64,000 bases of DNA from JAHBNG01 sp039028975 (lineage in GTDB: Bacteria; Chloroflexota; Anaerolineae; Caldilineales; Caldilineaceae). Every line of letters starts with the position of its first letter. The stretch's first letter is position 1. Shown one piece after another: positions 1-12,200 of the stretch. The notes under the pieces were generated by a model, which saw only the letters and a list, made by a program, of their open reading frames with translations, was not told the DNA's origin and made no database searches. A program made the translations under genes and the position numbers. The stretch covers positions 56,468-120,467 of the forward strand of contig JBCCHB010000030.1 of the NCBI GenBank assembly GCA_039028975.1. Reading direction: 5' to 3'.

Positions 1-209
1 CAGGACGAACCCACTTCAACCATCTACAAATCAAAATAAACAGTCAACAAATAATCTTCCGCCATACTCAGTAGTTCACTATTTTGGAGGAGGAGGCGTT
101 CTCTTACGCCGGTTTTCCCGAGGGAATGCCGCGTTAGAGAATGCTAATTCCGCACTATCAGGTAACTTTCGTGAACTACTAATACTGACAAAAACGGAGA
201 TAAGGACAA
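1..209 (+). promoter_or_regulatory. Upstream region of giant protein A
   Basis: No gene is seen here. The ribosome binding site for the following gene is GGAGA at 196-200, nine bases before the ATG. Bases 134-153 (TTAGAGAATGC, three variable bases, TTCCGC) recur at 13963-13982 upstream of the first carbonic anhydrase gene. I could not fit the 11/22-bp repeat arrays found elsewhere in the window to this region, and no convincing sigma-70 hexamer pair is visible. Confidence 0.35.
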
Positions 210-3200
210 ATGAAGCAGATCCGAACCAATAGACAAGCAAGAGACCGTGATAAACAGAGCAACATACCCATCTTTGCGCTCATGGCATTGATCCTCGTGC
301 TCATTGCCAGCGCGTTCAACCTGCCAACGCAGATTGCTGCGGCAATTTCACCCTATCAGCAGCTCGTCCAAGCTTGGACCAAAGCTGGCGACATTGGTCG
401 CTACGACTATCGTAGTACAGCCCAACAGATTACCTATCCGGCACCGGCCCTTGCCAACATTGGGCAGCCGCCGAAGAAAGATAACCTAGCCGCTCAGGGA
501 CAATTTGACAACCTAGCTGACGAATTATCCTTTACCTTTTGGCTCGATGGCAGCTTCAACCCAGACACAGCCATTGACGTGCGCAGCGACGGGGAGAAGA
601 CGTGGAGCCGACAAGGGCAGGGCGAATGGGAAGAAGTGCAGGATGTATCTGGCACCTTTGCGCCGAATGGCGATCCGTTGGCCTTTTTGAATGGCATGCG
701 CAACATCCAAGATGCAGGCCCCGATATACGAGCATTTCCGAATGCCGACATCGAACTCGTCTTCCATCGCTATACCTTTGACTTTGATGGCCAGGCGTTT
801 GGTCGCTACATTGTGCTGGAAACAGCCGAGAACATGCGTCAAAAGGGTGAACTGCCTAACGGCATCCAGCTAGATATTCCCGCAGTCTATGCCCAAGCCA
901 CCGGTAATGGTGAGATTTGGCTGGATGAGGCTGGTTTGCCCGCACGCCTGAAGATCGATATCGACTATGGACCACAGGAGAGCGGTGAGTTGGTTGAAGC
1001 CCAGATCACCACCGACTTCTTTGGCTACGACCATAGCCGCCTGAACGCAACCACAGCTTCACTCTGGAGCGAGCCGGGTAGCTGGCTCACCAACGTACTT
1101 AGCTCCCTACAGACGCCAGCCTTCCAGCGCACGCTCTTATTGAGCATGGGCTTTACCCTCTTTCTCCTGCTGTTGACCCTGGTGACTATCCGGTATTGGC
1201 GTACCCGTGAGTTTCGTACTGTTCTGGCCTGCTTCCTAATTCTCTCCATCGTTGCTAGCCCCCTACTCAACGCAGAGCGAATTGATGCCTTCGGTGCTGC
1301 ACGAGAAGCCAAGGCAGCCAGCCACGAGGCGGCACAGACCGAGGCCACAGCAATGCAGAAGGCCCTGGAATCGCTGGAAACCACCCAATTCGATCCCAAG
1401 GTGGATCCACTTCGTGCAACAAACCAGCTTGATGCATACAGCAGCCAAGCCGGTGTTTCGGCCACTTCTATACAAGCAGCCGCACAGATAAATACAACAG
1501 ACACCGACGGCGACGGCTTGCTTGATGTTGAGGAAATCCAGTGGCTTACCTGTGTTGACGCGGACGAAAATGACGTTTGCGATAGCGACCCATATACCGA
1601 CCGCGACGGCGATGGCCTCACCGATTATCAAGAAGTCAAGTTGCTAGGTACGGCACCCACCCAACAGGACAGCGATGGCGATGGCATTCGAGATGACTTG
1701 GAAGTTGCTGGCTTTTCGCTCGGTGGAACCACGTGGTATCTAGACCCAACCGAACCGGATAGCAACAAAGATGGCGTGATTGACGGCATTGAATGCTTTG
1801 AATGGTCCGAGGCCAATCCCGAATTTGATCCAGCCAATCCCACCCAATTGGGCAACTGTAGGGATACCGATGGCGACGACACGCCCGATGTCTTTGATGC
1901 TGACAACGATGGCGATGGTGTATACGACTCCGTCGACAGCTCTGCCTTCAACGTCTACACGGGGTACACCGAAGAGAACCCTCTCGAAGTCTCTATTACA
2001 AAACTAGCCACCGACCAGCCTGTCTTGGTGACATTGGAAATGCGCCCTGAGAATGCAGAGGAGCTCAACTACTTTGGCCACGTCCTCGATTGGCCCAGCG
2101 AAGATCGCGCGGGTCAAATCCAGCGTATCTCCAACACCACTTGGCAGTCAACGTCCGTTTACACCAGCACCGCGCCCAACGCAGCCAATGGTGATATGCG
2201 CCTGCTCCCCATGTTGGAGATCTCCATTCCTGGCGAATCTGGCCATTTCGGCAATCTACCTGTTCTCGATACGGCCCCCATCGCCCGTAGCGAAGGCATT
2301 ACGGTTGGCACATGGCTAGATAGCGATGCCTTGAGCGGCTATGGTGTCATGGTCCACGATATTATGGACAGCAATAACCAGCCCACTGGCGATCTGGTTG
2401 CGTACGCACCGCTGATGCCCTTTAACAACAGCGACGGCGACGCTACCGCTGGCTATGCCGCCAAGATGCTCTACCAACCAAGCCAAGGTACGGGCAACAT
2501 TGCCAACTGGGGTACAGCCCACGAGTATCGCTTGGTCTGGCTTGTGCAGATGTTGACCGACCCCTGCCCTGCGGACAACCCTGGCTGTGACGACGATGAA
2601 CGCCTTCGAGACCAATACTCGGTTGTCCATAACTACTACGAGGATTGGCAGTTAACTGGCCTGAACATCAGCGAACAACATGGCCTCGATGCAACCATCA
2701 TCTACGAAGATCCAGCTGTCGATGAGAATGTGAACGTGAACTACCCTGAAGAGCTATACAACTTGGCCTGGAACCTCTCAGAGAGCTTTGTCAATGGCCT
2801 CGACTGTAATCTGGTGAGCGCAGCCAACGGTACCTGTAGCCCGGACTCTTTCCGTGATGTTACGGTAGCAACCATGAGTTCTGCCATCAATACGTGGACA
2901 GCCAATGCACCAGATGGCTCTGCGCTGGTAATCGAAACACCGCTAAGCTATCCTCATAAAGATTACCTGAATGAGATAGCCATGACCGATGCCAAGAACG
3001 TCCTCGTCAACAAGTTCCAGGCAAACCATGCCGACAAGTGGCCCACCCTCTTGTTCGCCTATGAATATACAGAGCGTGCAGCAGGGCTTGATGAGCCTCA
3101 AGCCTCGACAGGCGCATCGCCTGTCTTTAAGATGAGTGACTACGACAAGGTGACGACCGCTGGTTTTAACTGGGGGACCTACCACTTTGCCGACAACCAG

Positions 3201-6200
3201 TGGCAGGCTCGAGCGCTGGAGACGTACCTCGGTGAACTGGATGCGCAGCTGCAGAGCAATGAGGAATACTTTACCTCCGTCGGAAGCGAAGACGGCCTTG
3301 ACAATGAGGATGACTACGCCGCTGCCGCGCTGGGCAAGCGCACGATCTTTCAGATTTTCTATGCCACGGTTCACAGAGGTGTGAGCGGCATTGTCTCCTA
3401 CCAAACTGGTAACACAACCGTTGCGGCCCAAGCGGCTACGGCCGTTAACTTCAGCGACCGCTGGTCCATTGGCCTACCCACAACCGGTGCCAATATTGCC
3501 TTTGCCGAAGGTGTCATGGAAGAATTTGCCACCTCATTCGCCAAGGCGGCCATCAACAAGAAAAAAGGACTAGATCTACGCCTTGTCTCGGCCAATAACG
3601 ATATCGGCGTGACCATGGAATTCATCAACGAAGGCAAGTTCTGGAAGACCTTTGGCGATTCCTTTGGTGCCGAGCGCAATCCGCTTGTGAGCAGCGTCGA
3701 CGATGTCGACTTTGACTTTAGAGTGAAGATGAAGGGTTCGGTCAACGGCATGGCCAAAACCGCTGGATACGTTGGTGCGGCCATGGCCGTTGCCACAATT
3801 ACCGCCTTTACCTTGCAGATGGCGTGCGAAGAGTGTGCGGCTGCGGCTGGGGTTGTCATCAACTCCGTCGAAATTGCGTCCAACATCATCGATTTGGCCA
3901 GCATAGTACGCGCCTTTGCCGTGCTCAAAACCCTACAACAGGGGGCCACATTTACCAAAACATTAACCAGCATTGCCAACAGCGCTGCCGGCTCGGCGGT
4001 TCTTACCGTGGTCATCGCCGTCATCACCTTGGCCGTGCTCTGGACTGTCTACCTGATTAACTATGTGGACAAATCGGCCTCGTTTGCCAAGCGTATGGCA
4101 ACGGCCTTTACCGCGGCGGCCTCCATCGTCACCGTCGTCTTCACGCTGATTGCCCTGGTGGCCATTGCGGTTGCCACAACTGGTGTGGTTGGTGCCGTTA
4201 TTGCGCTGGTCGTTCTGGTTGCGCTGGCCATCCTGGGCATTTGGGAAGCAATTTGCGGCATAGATAGCGAAGTACGAGGGGACGATGCTTGTACAGGCCC
4301 AATCTCAGCCTTTACCGAGTGGGTGGCCGAAGCGCTTACCGAAGTCAATGATGTTATTGTCAACATGGATTCTGAGGAGCGCTTGAGCATCAATTTTGAC
4401 GATATTAGCCTCGAATATCCACGCCGAGGCTTTGTCACCGACAACTATCTTAACTATACAATCGCGGTGACCAACACCCTCCATACGTATGACAATGACA
4501 CGCAAGCAATTGACGCTCGTCAAGCCAACTTCCGCTATACGTTGCAGACCAACACAAACGACCCCTATCAAGACCTAACCATTGGCGTCTTACCGCCATG
4601 TGACGTGGCTCACATTGGCTCGTGCTACAACGTCTTGGGCGAAATAGGCTCCAAAGAATTTGTGTATACGGATTATTACACTGGTTTGACGCGGACATTT
4701 ACAACGCCCATTTACGGGATACAGATGAATGCCTTTGTGACAACAACCGTGGATCTATCCTCGTACCCTGGCATCAACCGCAATGTCGCCGAAAATCTCT
4801 ACATTGGTGAATCCTTTAGCGTCCCCTTTGAACTTTGTGATACCTGGCTCTTTGGCGTCCGAACCGACTGTGAATTCTACGGTACCAAAGAAGAGAGCGA
4901 TCCAGATGACGAGCCGGGTTGGAGTGCCATCCCGCTAACGGCTGAACAGAGCTACGACATCTTGCCCGCCACCGTGGCCGAATTTGTGGCCGGTACTTGG
5001 GCCGCTGATGGTGAGATTGCTTGGCCCAATCAAAAGGATTTGGATCAGGATGGGCGTTTAAGTATTGAAGATGGCGGTGAAGATCCTGATGACACCGACC
5101 CGGATATGGACGATGATGGCCTGACTGATGCCTTTGAGCTGGATGCCAATCTGGATCTGGAGAGTGACGATACCGATGGCGATGGTCTGAAGGATGGTGA
5201 GGAACTTCGCCACAATACCAACCCAAACAAAAGCGATACCGACGGCGACGGCCTCTCCGATTCCGAAGAAGTTGAGGGCTGGCTCTATACCTACGATGTG
5301 GCAAACAATCTCCAGACTAAGGTTTGGTCTGACCCGCTGGTTCGAGATACCGACGGCGACCTGTTGACTGACCTGCAGGAATCCTTGGTCAGCTTCCACC
5401 CTGGTGTCAAAGACGATCCAGCCGTTGTGCAGACTCTGGTGGAGATCAGCGAATTTGATGTCAACGAGTCGGCTGCCCCCCTGGCCATCTGGACCATGGA
5501 CGAAGCAAAAGACGCGGCCGCGTTTGTCGACCGCAGCGGCCAAGGCAGCACTGCAGCTTGCACCAATACGACAAGCTGCCCCACGGCTGGTCAAGAGGGG
5601 CGCTATGGCAATGCACTCGACTTTGACGGCGGCGACAGCCTGACCGCAACCTTGGCGAAAGCGCTCGCCGACCGCTCCTTTACCCTTTCGGCCTGGGCTA
5701 AGCCAGAGGCGGGCAATAGCAGCAGCTACATCATCAACCACGCTGCCGGCGCCTTGCAATTTGGTTTTGCCAACGACGGCACCTTCCTTTGCAAGATTCC
5801 GAACACAACGGTTGATGCACCGGTGCCTTCGGTTGGTACTTGGCATCACTGGGCGTGTACCCATGATGGCACTACGCTCAAGATCTTCCGCGACGGCAGC
5901 CAAGTAGACAACGAGCCAGCCAACAGCGTTTACAACAGTTCTGGTCCTGTTGACATAGGGCAGAGCTTCAAAGGGTTGCTCGATGAAGTGGCTATCTATG
6001 GCGACGTTCTCTCCGATGACGAGATTGTGGGCTTGGCCCGCGGTGGCTACAATCTGGATGACCGCATTGTGCGGGCAGGTGCTGCTGTCGACTACAGCGT
6101 CACCTTAACCAACACGGCAAGTACTGGTGCCTCGGGCATTCTGGTCAACGAGCTGAACAACTACGATCCGCTGGTCGAAGCGCCCAACGTGGTACTGCAC

Positions 6201-9200
6201 ATGGACGCCACAGAGGTCATCACCACCTTTGTCAACAGCACGAATGACACCTTTGCTGCTACCTGTGGGATTGATACCTGTCCAGTTCCTGCTGATGATG
6301 ATGTGCAGCCACCAGTAGGCAAAAATTTACAGTATGGTTCAGCAGGAAAGCTGAATTGGACCGGACAGCTGATGAGTTTTGACGGTGAAGATGACGTTAT
6401 TACGATTCCCCAGCTAGCCATCGGACCAAGAGTTGTGATAGGTATGTGGGTTCGTTTAGAGTCTCTTCCTGCAGCAAACGAAAAGTCATATCTACTCTAT
6501 AGTGAACCAGGTACGGGATACAGTCTGTACATTGATGCAAATGGCTTTGTTCATTATGACAATGGCATTGATGACCAAATTCTAGTTGATTTCCAAGTGA
6601 CAGATACAATTCCAGATAATACCCAAGATATAGATCAAATTAAATTTGTAGAAGGCGAGTGGCGCCACATTCTGATTACGACAAGTACCAGTGACTGGCC
6701 TACTGAAGCTGGAGCGTTCAGGATTTCGTGGCCATACAACATATACTCGGTCCAAGATTTGCAAAATGACCGCACGCCTGAAGGTAATGTTATTAGCGAC
6801 ATCCTAAATCCCATTCCAGTACCTCACTTTGGCCCTGGTTTGATTGGCAACAATGCCGCAGGCGATGGTGCCTTCCACGGACAGATCGCTCAGTTTGCCT
6901 ACTATCAGTCAGCAGTTGAGGCACCTCGCTTCCTCTTCTCTTCTGTGAGCGAAGGAACCACTTGGGAGGAGATACGCGACGAAGGTGACTACATATTTGA
7001 AGGTGGATGTGCTGGCAACGAAGCGTGTGAAGTTGCACCAACCCTGCTTCTAAAGTTTGAGGACCTTGGTAACAAGTCGCTAACAGGTGTCCGCAATAGC
7101 GTCAACAGCACAGCAGCCCGCTGTGAAACAAGTGCATCCTGTCCCCAAACAACGACCGATGCCAAGTTCGGTGAGGCACTAAATTTCGATGATAGTGATT
7201 ATCTCACCCTGGACGGTATTGAGCTGGACAACCGCTCGTTTACCATTGCGACTTGGGCCAAACGCAGCACAACTGGTCAATCGGACTATATTGTCGGTCA
7301 GGGTAGATCCGCAAGGTATCAAGGGCTTCACTTCGGTTTCCGGTCTGACAATGCAATGACATGTGCATTCTTTGGAACTGGTCTAAATACCGCAGCCTAC
7401 ACGGATAGCGATTGGCATCACTGGGCCTGTAGCTACGACGCAGCAACAAAGACTCGACGTATTTTCCGTGACGGTGTGGAGGTTGCAAAAGACACCGCTG
7501 CAGCCAACTATCAAGGTTCTGGACCATTGTACGTTGGTCAACGCTGGGATGGACAACACTTTAACGGCAGCCTGGATGAGTTCATGATCATCCCCAACGC
7601 CGTTGTTAGCGAGGTCGGTGCCCAAGTCTTGATGGGTGGGACCTATCCCTTCTCTGAGATCGATCGCACAGTCCAAACCTTTACGCTAGACGCGGGCAGC
7701 AGCCTGGTGGTCAGCGGCACAGCAACGCTGGACGACGAAGCAGCCAGCCAAGTACAGCAGCTATGGCAGCAGGTCGATGCCACCCTCGATGGCAATGTAT
7801 CGAGCGACGCCATTACAACTGACGCCGACTTGATGCTCTACCTGCCTTTGAATCATAACGTCAACGCGATCCAGATGGTCGATCTGGCCAACACACCAGA
7901 CGGTAATTGTATCGTCAATTGTCCCACTGGTGGCTACATGGGTCCGGTGGATCGCTCGGCCTTCTTCGATGGCGTTAACGATGCCTTCCACCTTGACGAC
8001 ATCGTCCCCACCAGCAACCAACCCACCACGCTTACCTTTAGCGCCTGGGTGAAGGCCGAACGGGGCACGATCCTGGACATCCGCGAGATGGGCAACCGTA
8101 GCCGGGGTGACTTTATCGGCTGGAATGGGCTGGAAGTCGACGTAGATGGGGCCAAACTTCATGGCCGCAATCAGACCCTATACGTACCCTATAACCTTGG
8201 CAGCAACGAATGGAGCCATCTCACCGTCGTTATCGACAAACCATCTGACTGGCGCATGACGGTCTACGTCAACGGTTCAGAAGCTGGTCAGCAGACAGTG
8301 GCAAGCAGCGAGATCACATCCATCGGTGCGGGACAGGCCACCATTGGTGTGCAGAAAAACCTTGCCCACCTGCTCAAAGGCCACTTGGACGAAGTCCGCT
8401 TATATAGTACGGCCATGAGCGCAGCCCAAGCAGCGGAACATTATGAGGCATCACGAGCGCTGCTCTACCTGCCGTTGGATGAAGACGAAAACGCCACATC
8501 GGTTGCCAGCGAATTTGGTGGCGTGGGGATTCCTACTGAAAATCTCGGCTTAGGTATCGACGGGCGCTTAGACAACGCTGCCAACTTCGGTACTCAAAAC
8601 TACATCACGCTTGAAGGTGTAGACTCGCTCAACCAGATCGACGACGCCGTTACCGTGATGGCCTGGGTAAAGCCAGAAAGCCTGACCGGACGCCAAAGCT
8701 TTATCAGCACCGGCAGAGCTGGCGCACGTGGCATGAGCTTTGGCCTCAATGGTAACAAGCTTCGCTTTACCCTCTTTGGCGTCAATGATATCGACGATAC
8801 ACTTGTCTCCATTACCCCTGATTTGTGGCAACACGTCGCTGTAACCTACCACAAAGACAATGGAACGCAATTCTACATCAACGGTGCAGTGAGCGGTGCA
8901 TTCAGCAGTGTCGGTGCCATCCAGACAGTTGACAGCACGCCTGAAGCGATTCTGGTTGGCGCATTGACCCGCAACAACGGTGAAATTGGCGAATTCTTCA
9001 ACGGAGCGATTGACGAGTTGGTTGTCTACAACCGTGAACTGACGAACGAAGAGGTAGAATCGGCCTTTAACTGGCAGTTCCGCACCTATCGCGAAGTTAG
9101 CGATGCACGCATCACTGTTGATGCCGATGCCCCAAGCGTTGCCCTCAAGTCGGCGGCTACCTATCGTGCCGACTACACCACCTGGCTCTCGCTCGAATCG

Positions 9201-12200
9201 GCACCAAGCGATGCTCTGCTCCAGGTTGAGGCGATTGACTCGACCTCGCCTGTGGTTCGAGTAGAGGTGGGCCAAAAGGGACCGAGCGATGCTAATACCA
9301 CTTGGCGTGATGCACCTGCCTGTATCGATGCTGCGGCAGACGGCCACTGGTGTGCGCTCTTCCGCCCCGATGGCGAAGGTGCCTACCAGATGCAGTTCCG
9401 TGCGGTTGACGCGGTTGGTAACCGTACTACGAATGCCAGCACAAATACCATCTATGTGGACACTACACCACCGGTCATGACGCTAGACAGTGCCTTCAAC
9501 AACGCGTTGCTAAACGCCTCTCGGCCCGATGGCGCAGAACTGCGCTGGATCCTGCCCCTCTCTGGTACGATCAGCGATCCGAATATTAGCGGCACAGGCC
9601 AGGCTGGTAGCGGCGTCTCGGCCACAGAAGTCGCCATCGTGGTCAAAGACGCGGCTGGCGATGTGGTTGGCAACGGTTCCCAACGTGCCACTGTCAATGA
9701 GACAAACGGTACTTGGCAAGTGGACTTCGAGTTCTTAACAGTTCCAGCCTTTGGCGACTATACTGTGGAAGCCGTGGCTGTAGACAAACTTGGCAACCGC
9801 ATTGCCGCCGACACCCAGATCGGTAGCTTCCAGCTAGACGAACGAGCACCTAGCGTCAAGTATATGGTGGGCAGCGTGGATGGTTTACCCTTTAACACCT
9901 CACTGCGTATCAACGAAATGACCGACACAGCCGATACTGTGGGCATGACGCCATCGGCCATCAGCGGCACCTTGAGCGTGGGCGGTCTTGTCACCAGCGG
10001 TGCCGATTGGCCCGGTGCCACAGCCTTCTATCACTTTGAAGACGACGACGTGACGGCCTCGATCCAGGACGCCAGCGGCAATAGCCTGGTCGCCAGTTGC
10101 GTTAATTGCCCAAGCCCAGCAGCGGGCAGCAGCCCCTACGGGCAGGCGCTGAGCTTCGACGGCGTAGATGACTACGTCTCCGTACCCCATCTGCATAACC
10201 CGGTCGATGGTGCCTTCTCGGCCATGGCCTGGTTCAATGTTGCTGATTTGGCGACAACTCGCTATATCCTCCAGCAAGAAGATGGTAGCGGTAATACAGG
10301 CCGTTCATGGCTCTACGTGGCTGCAAATGGTAAGCTAGCCACGTTCCTCGGTGGCAGCAGGCTTCCTGGCTCATCGACGGTCAGCACTGGGCAATGGCAC
10401 CATGCAGCCGTCACCTACGATGGCAAGACACTAAGCCTTTACCTGAATGGACAGTTGGAAAGCAGCCAAGAGCGTACTCTCGAAGCAAGCGATGGCAACA
10501 TGCTTATCGGCTCGCATAAGAGCTTCAATCCCAAGTTCAAGGGCAGCATCGATGAGGTAGCCATCTACCGCCGCAGCCTGCTCGAATCGCAGATCTATGC
10601 CGCCGCCCGCCAACCGCTGAGCACCATCACCAGCGTTGAGGCCAGACTGACAAAGTTTGACGATGGCAACAACACGACGCCAGCCACGGCCATTGACTGG
10701 ACGCCAGCGACTTTGGGCAGCGCCAATAGCACCATAACCGATTGGTCCTTTACGGAGGATGATAACACCCTCGAAGGCTACTATAAGCTCGACATACGCA
10801 GCAGCGATAGCAGCGGGAATGTGGAACTGGGCAGCACAATCTGGCGTGGTCGCATCGACCGTGTGGCCCCAGAGATTGCCGTTACAACGAGCGACATTAG
10901 CAATGGCAATCTAACCTATAGCTTCACGGCGACAGATATGATGCTCGATACGGAGACGCTGGTCCATCCATGCGGCAGTGCAGAATGGGTTCGCAAAATC
11001 TATACGAATAACAATACCATACTAACCGGGGTGCTCTACGAACTATCTATCTCATGTACCCTTAGTCAAGTGGAGGCCATCACTGAATCTGTAACGATTT
11101 GCGATGCTGCGGGGAACTGCACAACGGGAAGCGCCGAGTCTGTTAACTCGGTTTTGACACGGCCAGATACCTACGCAAATAAAGGAAAGTGGATACTAGA
11201 TGTTGCCGCACCTGGCGTGCTAAGTAACGATTACGACATCGATGGAAACTCACTCACCTCGTCGGCCGTCGTCAATGAACCAGCCCACGGTAGCCTAACG
11301 CTCGGTTCAGATGGCTCATTTGTCTACAAACCTACTGATCCTACTTTTGCAGGGAATGATAGCTTCACCTATCGAGCTAGCAATGGGGATGATATAGGAG
11401 ACGCAACGGTAACCATCAATGTTACACCGAGCAATCCGCTGCTCTACCTGCCGCTAGACGATGTGGGCGAACCACCGCAGAACTACGTCTCTGAGTTTGC
11501 CGCCTTTGGGCATCCGGATCTGATGGCTGACTGTGTGGCCATTGCCGAAGGGTGCCCAATCAGCGGTGAGACTGGCGAGTATGGCACAGCCATCAACTTT
11601 GGCAACCAGCAGGGCTATATCGGTATTCCAAATGCAGCCGGCATGCTTGGGAATGTATTTACGGCAAGTGCTTGGGTCAAGATTCCTAGCCTAACTGCGT
11701 TTGAGACGCCTCAGCATATCTTCCAACCAGGCGGTTCGTTTGGCTGGCTGATGGTTCAACCCTCTACGGGCAAAATTCGTACCGACATGGGTGGTCGGTC
11801 GTTTGAATCGCAAAATGGCGTAACTGCGGGCCAATGGCATCATGTGGTAGTCGTCTACGATATCCCCGATGTTCGCATTTATCTAGACGGCCAACTAGAG
11901 ATTCAGGACCGTACAGAAATCAGACCTAACAATGGCAGCCTGTTGATTGGCTTCAACGAAGGGCTAAATAGCATCTTCAACGGTGTGATGGATGAAGTTG
12001 TACTCTTCAACCGGCCCTTCACGGATGATGAGATTTTAATGCTGGCCACACCAGGCAACTCGGCGGCAGCAGACATTCCCATCGCCGACCTGGACGCTGA
12101 CAACGTGGCAGACGCCATCGAAGATGGTGCGCCCAACAACGGTGATGGTAACAACGACGGCACGCCGGACAGCCGGCAAGCCCATGTCACCTCGCTGCCA

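Noticed and set aside
1497..1960. Eukaryote-like EF-hand or dockerin domains in the giant proteins
   Set aside because: The DxDGDG loops occur in tight tandem with thrombospondin-type-3-like spacing. No paired dockerin helices or cohesin partners are visible.
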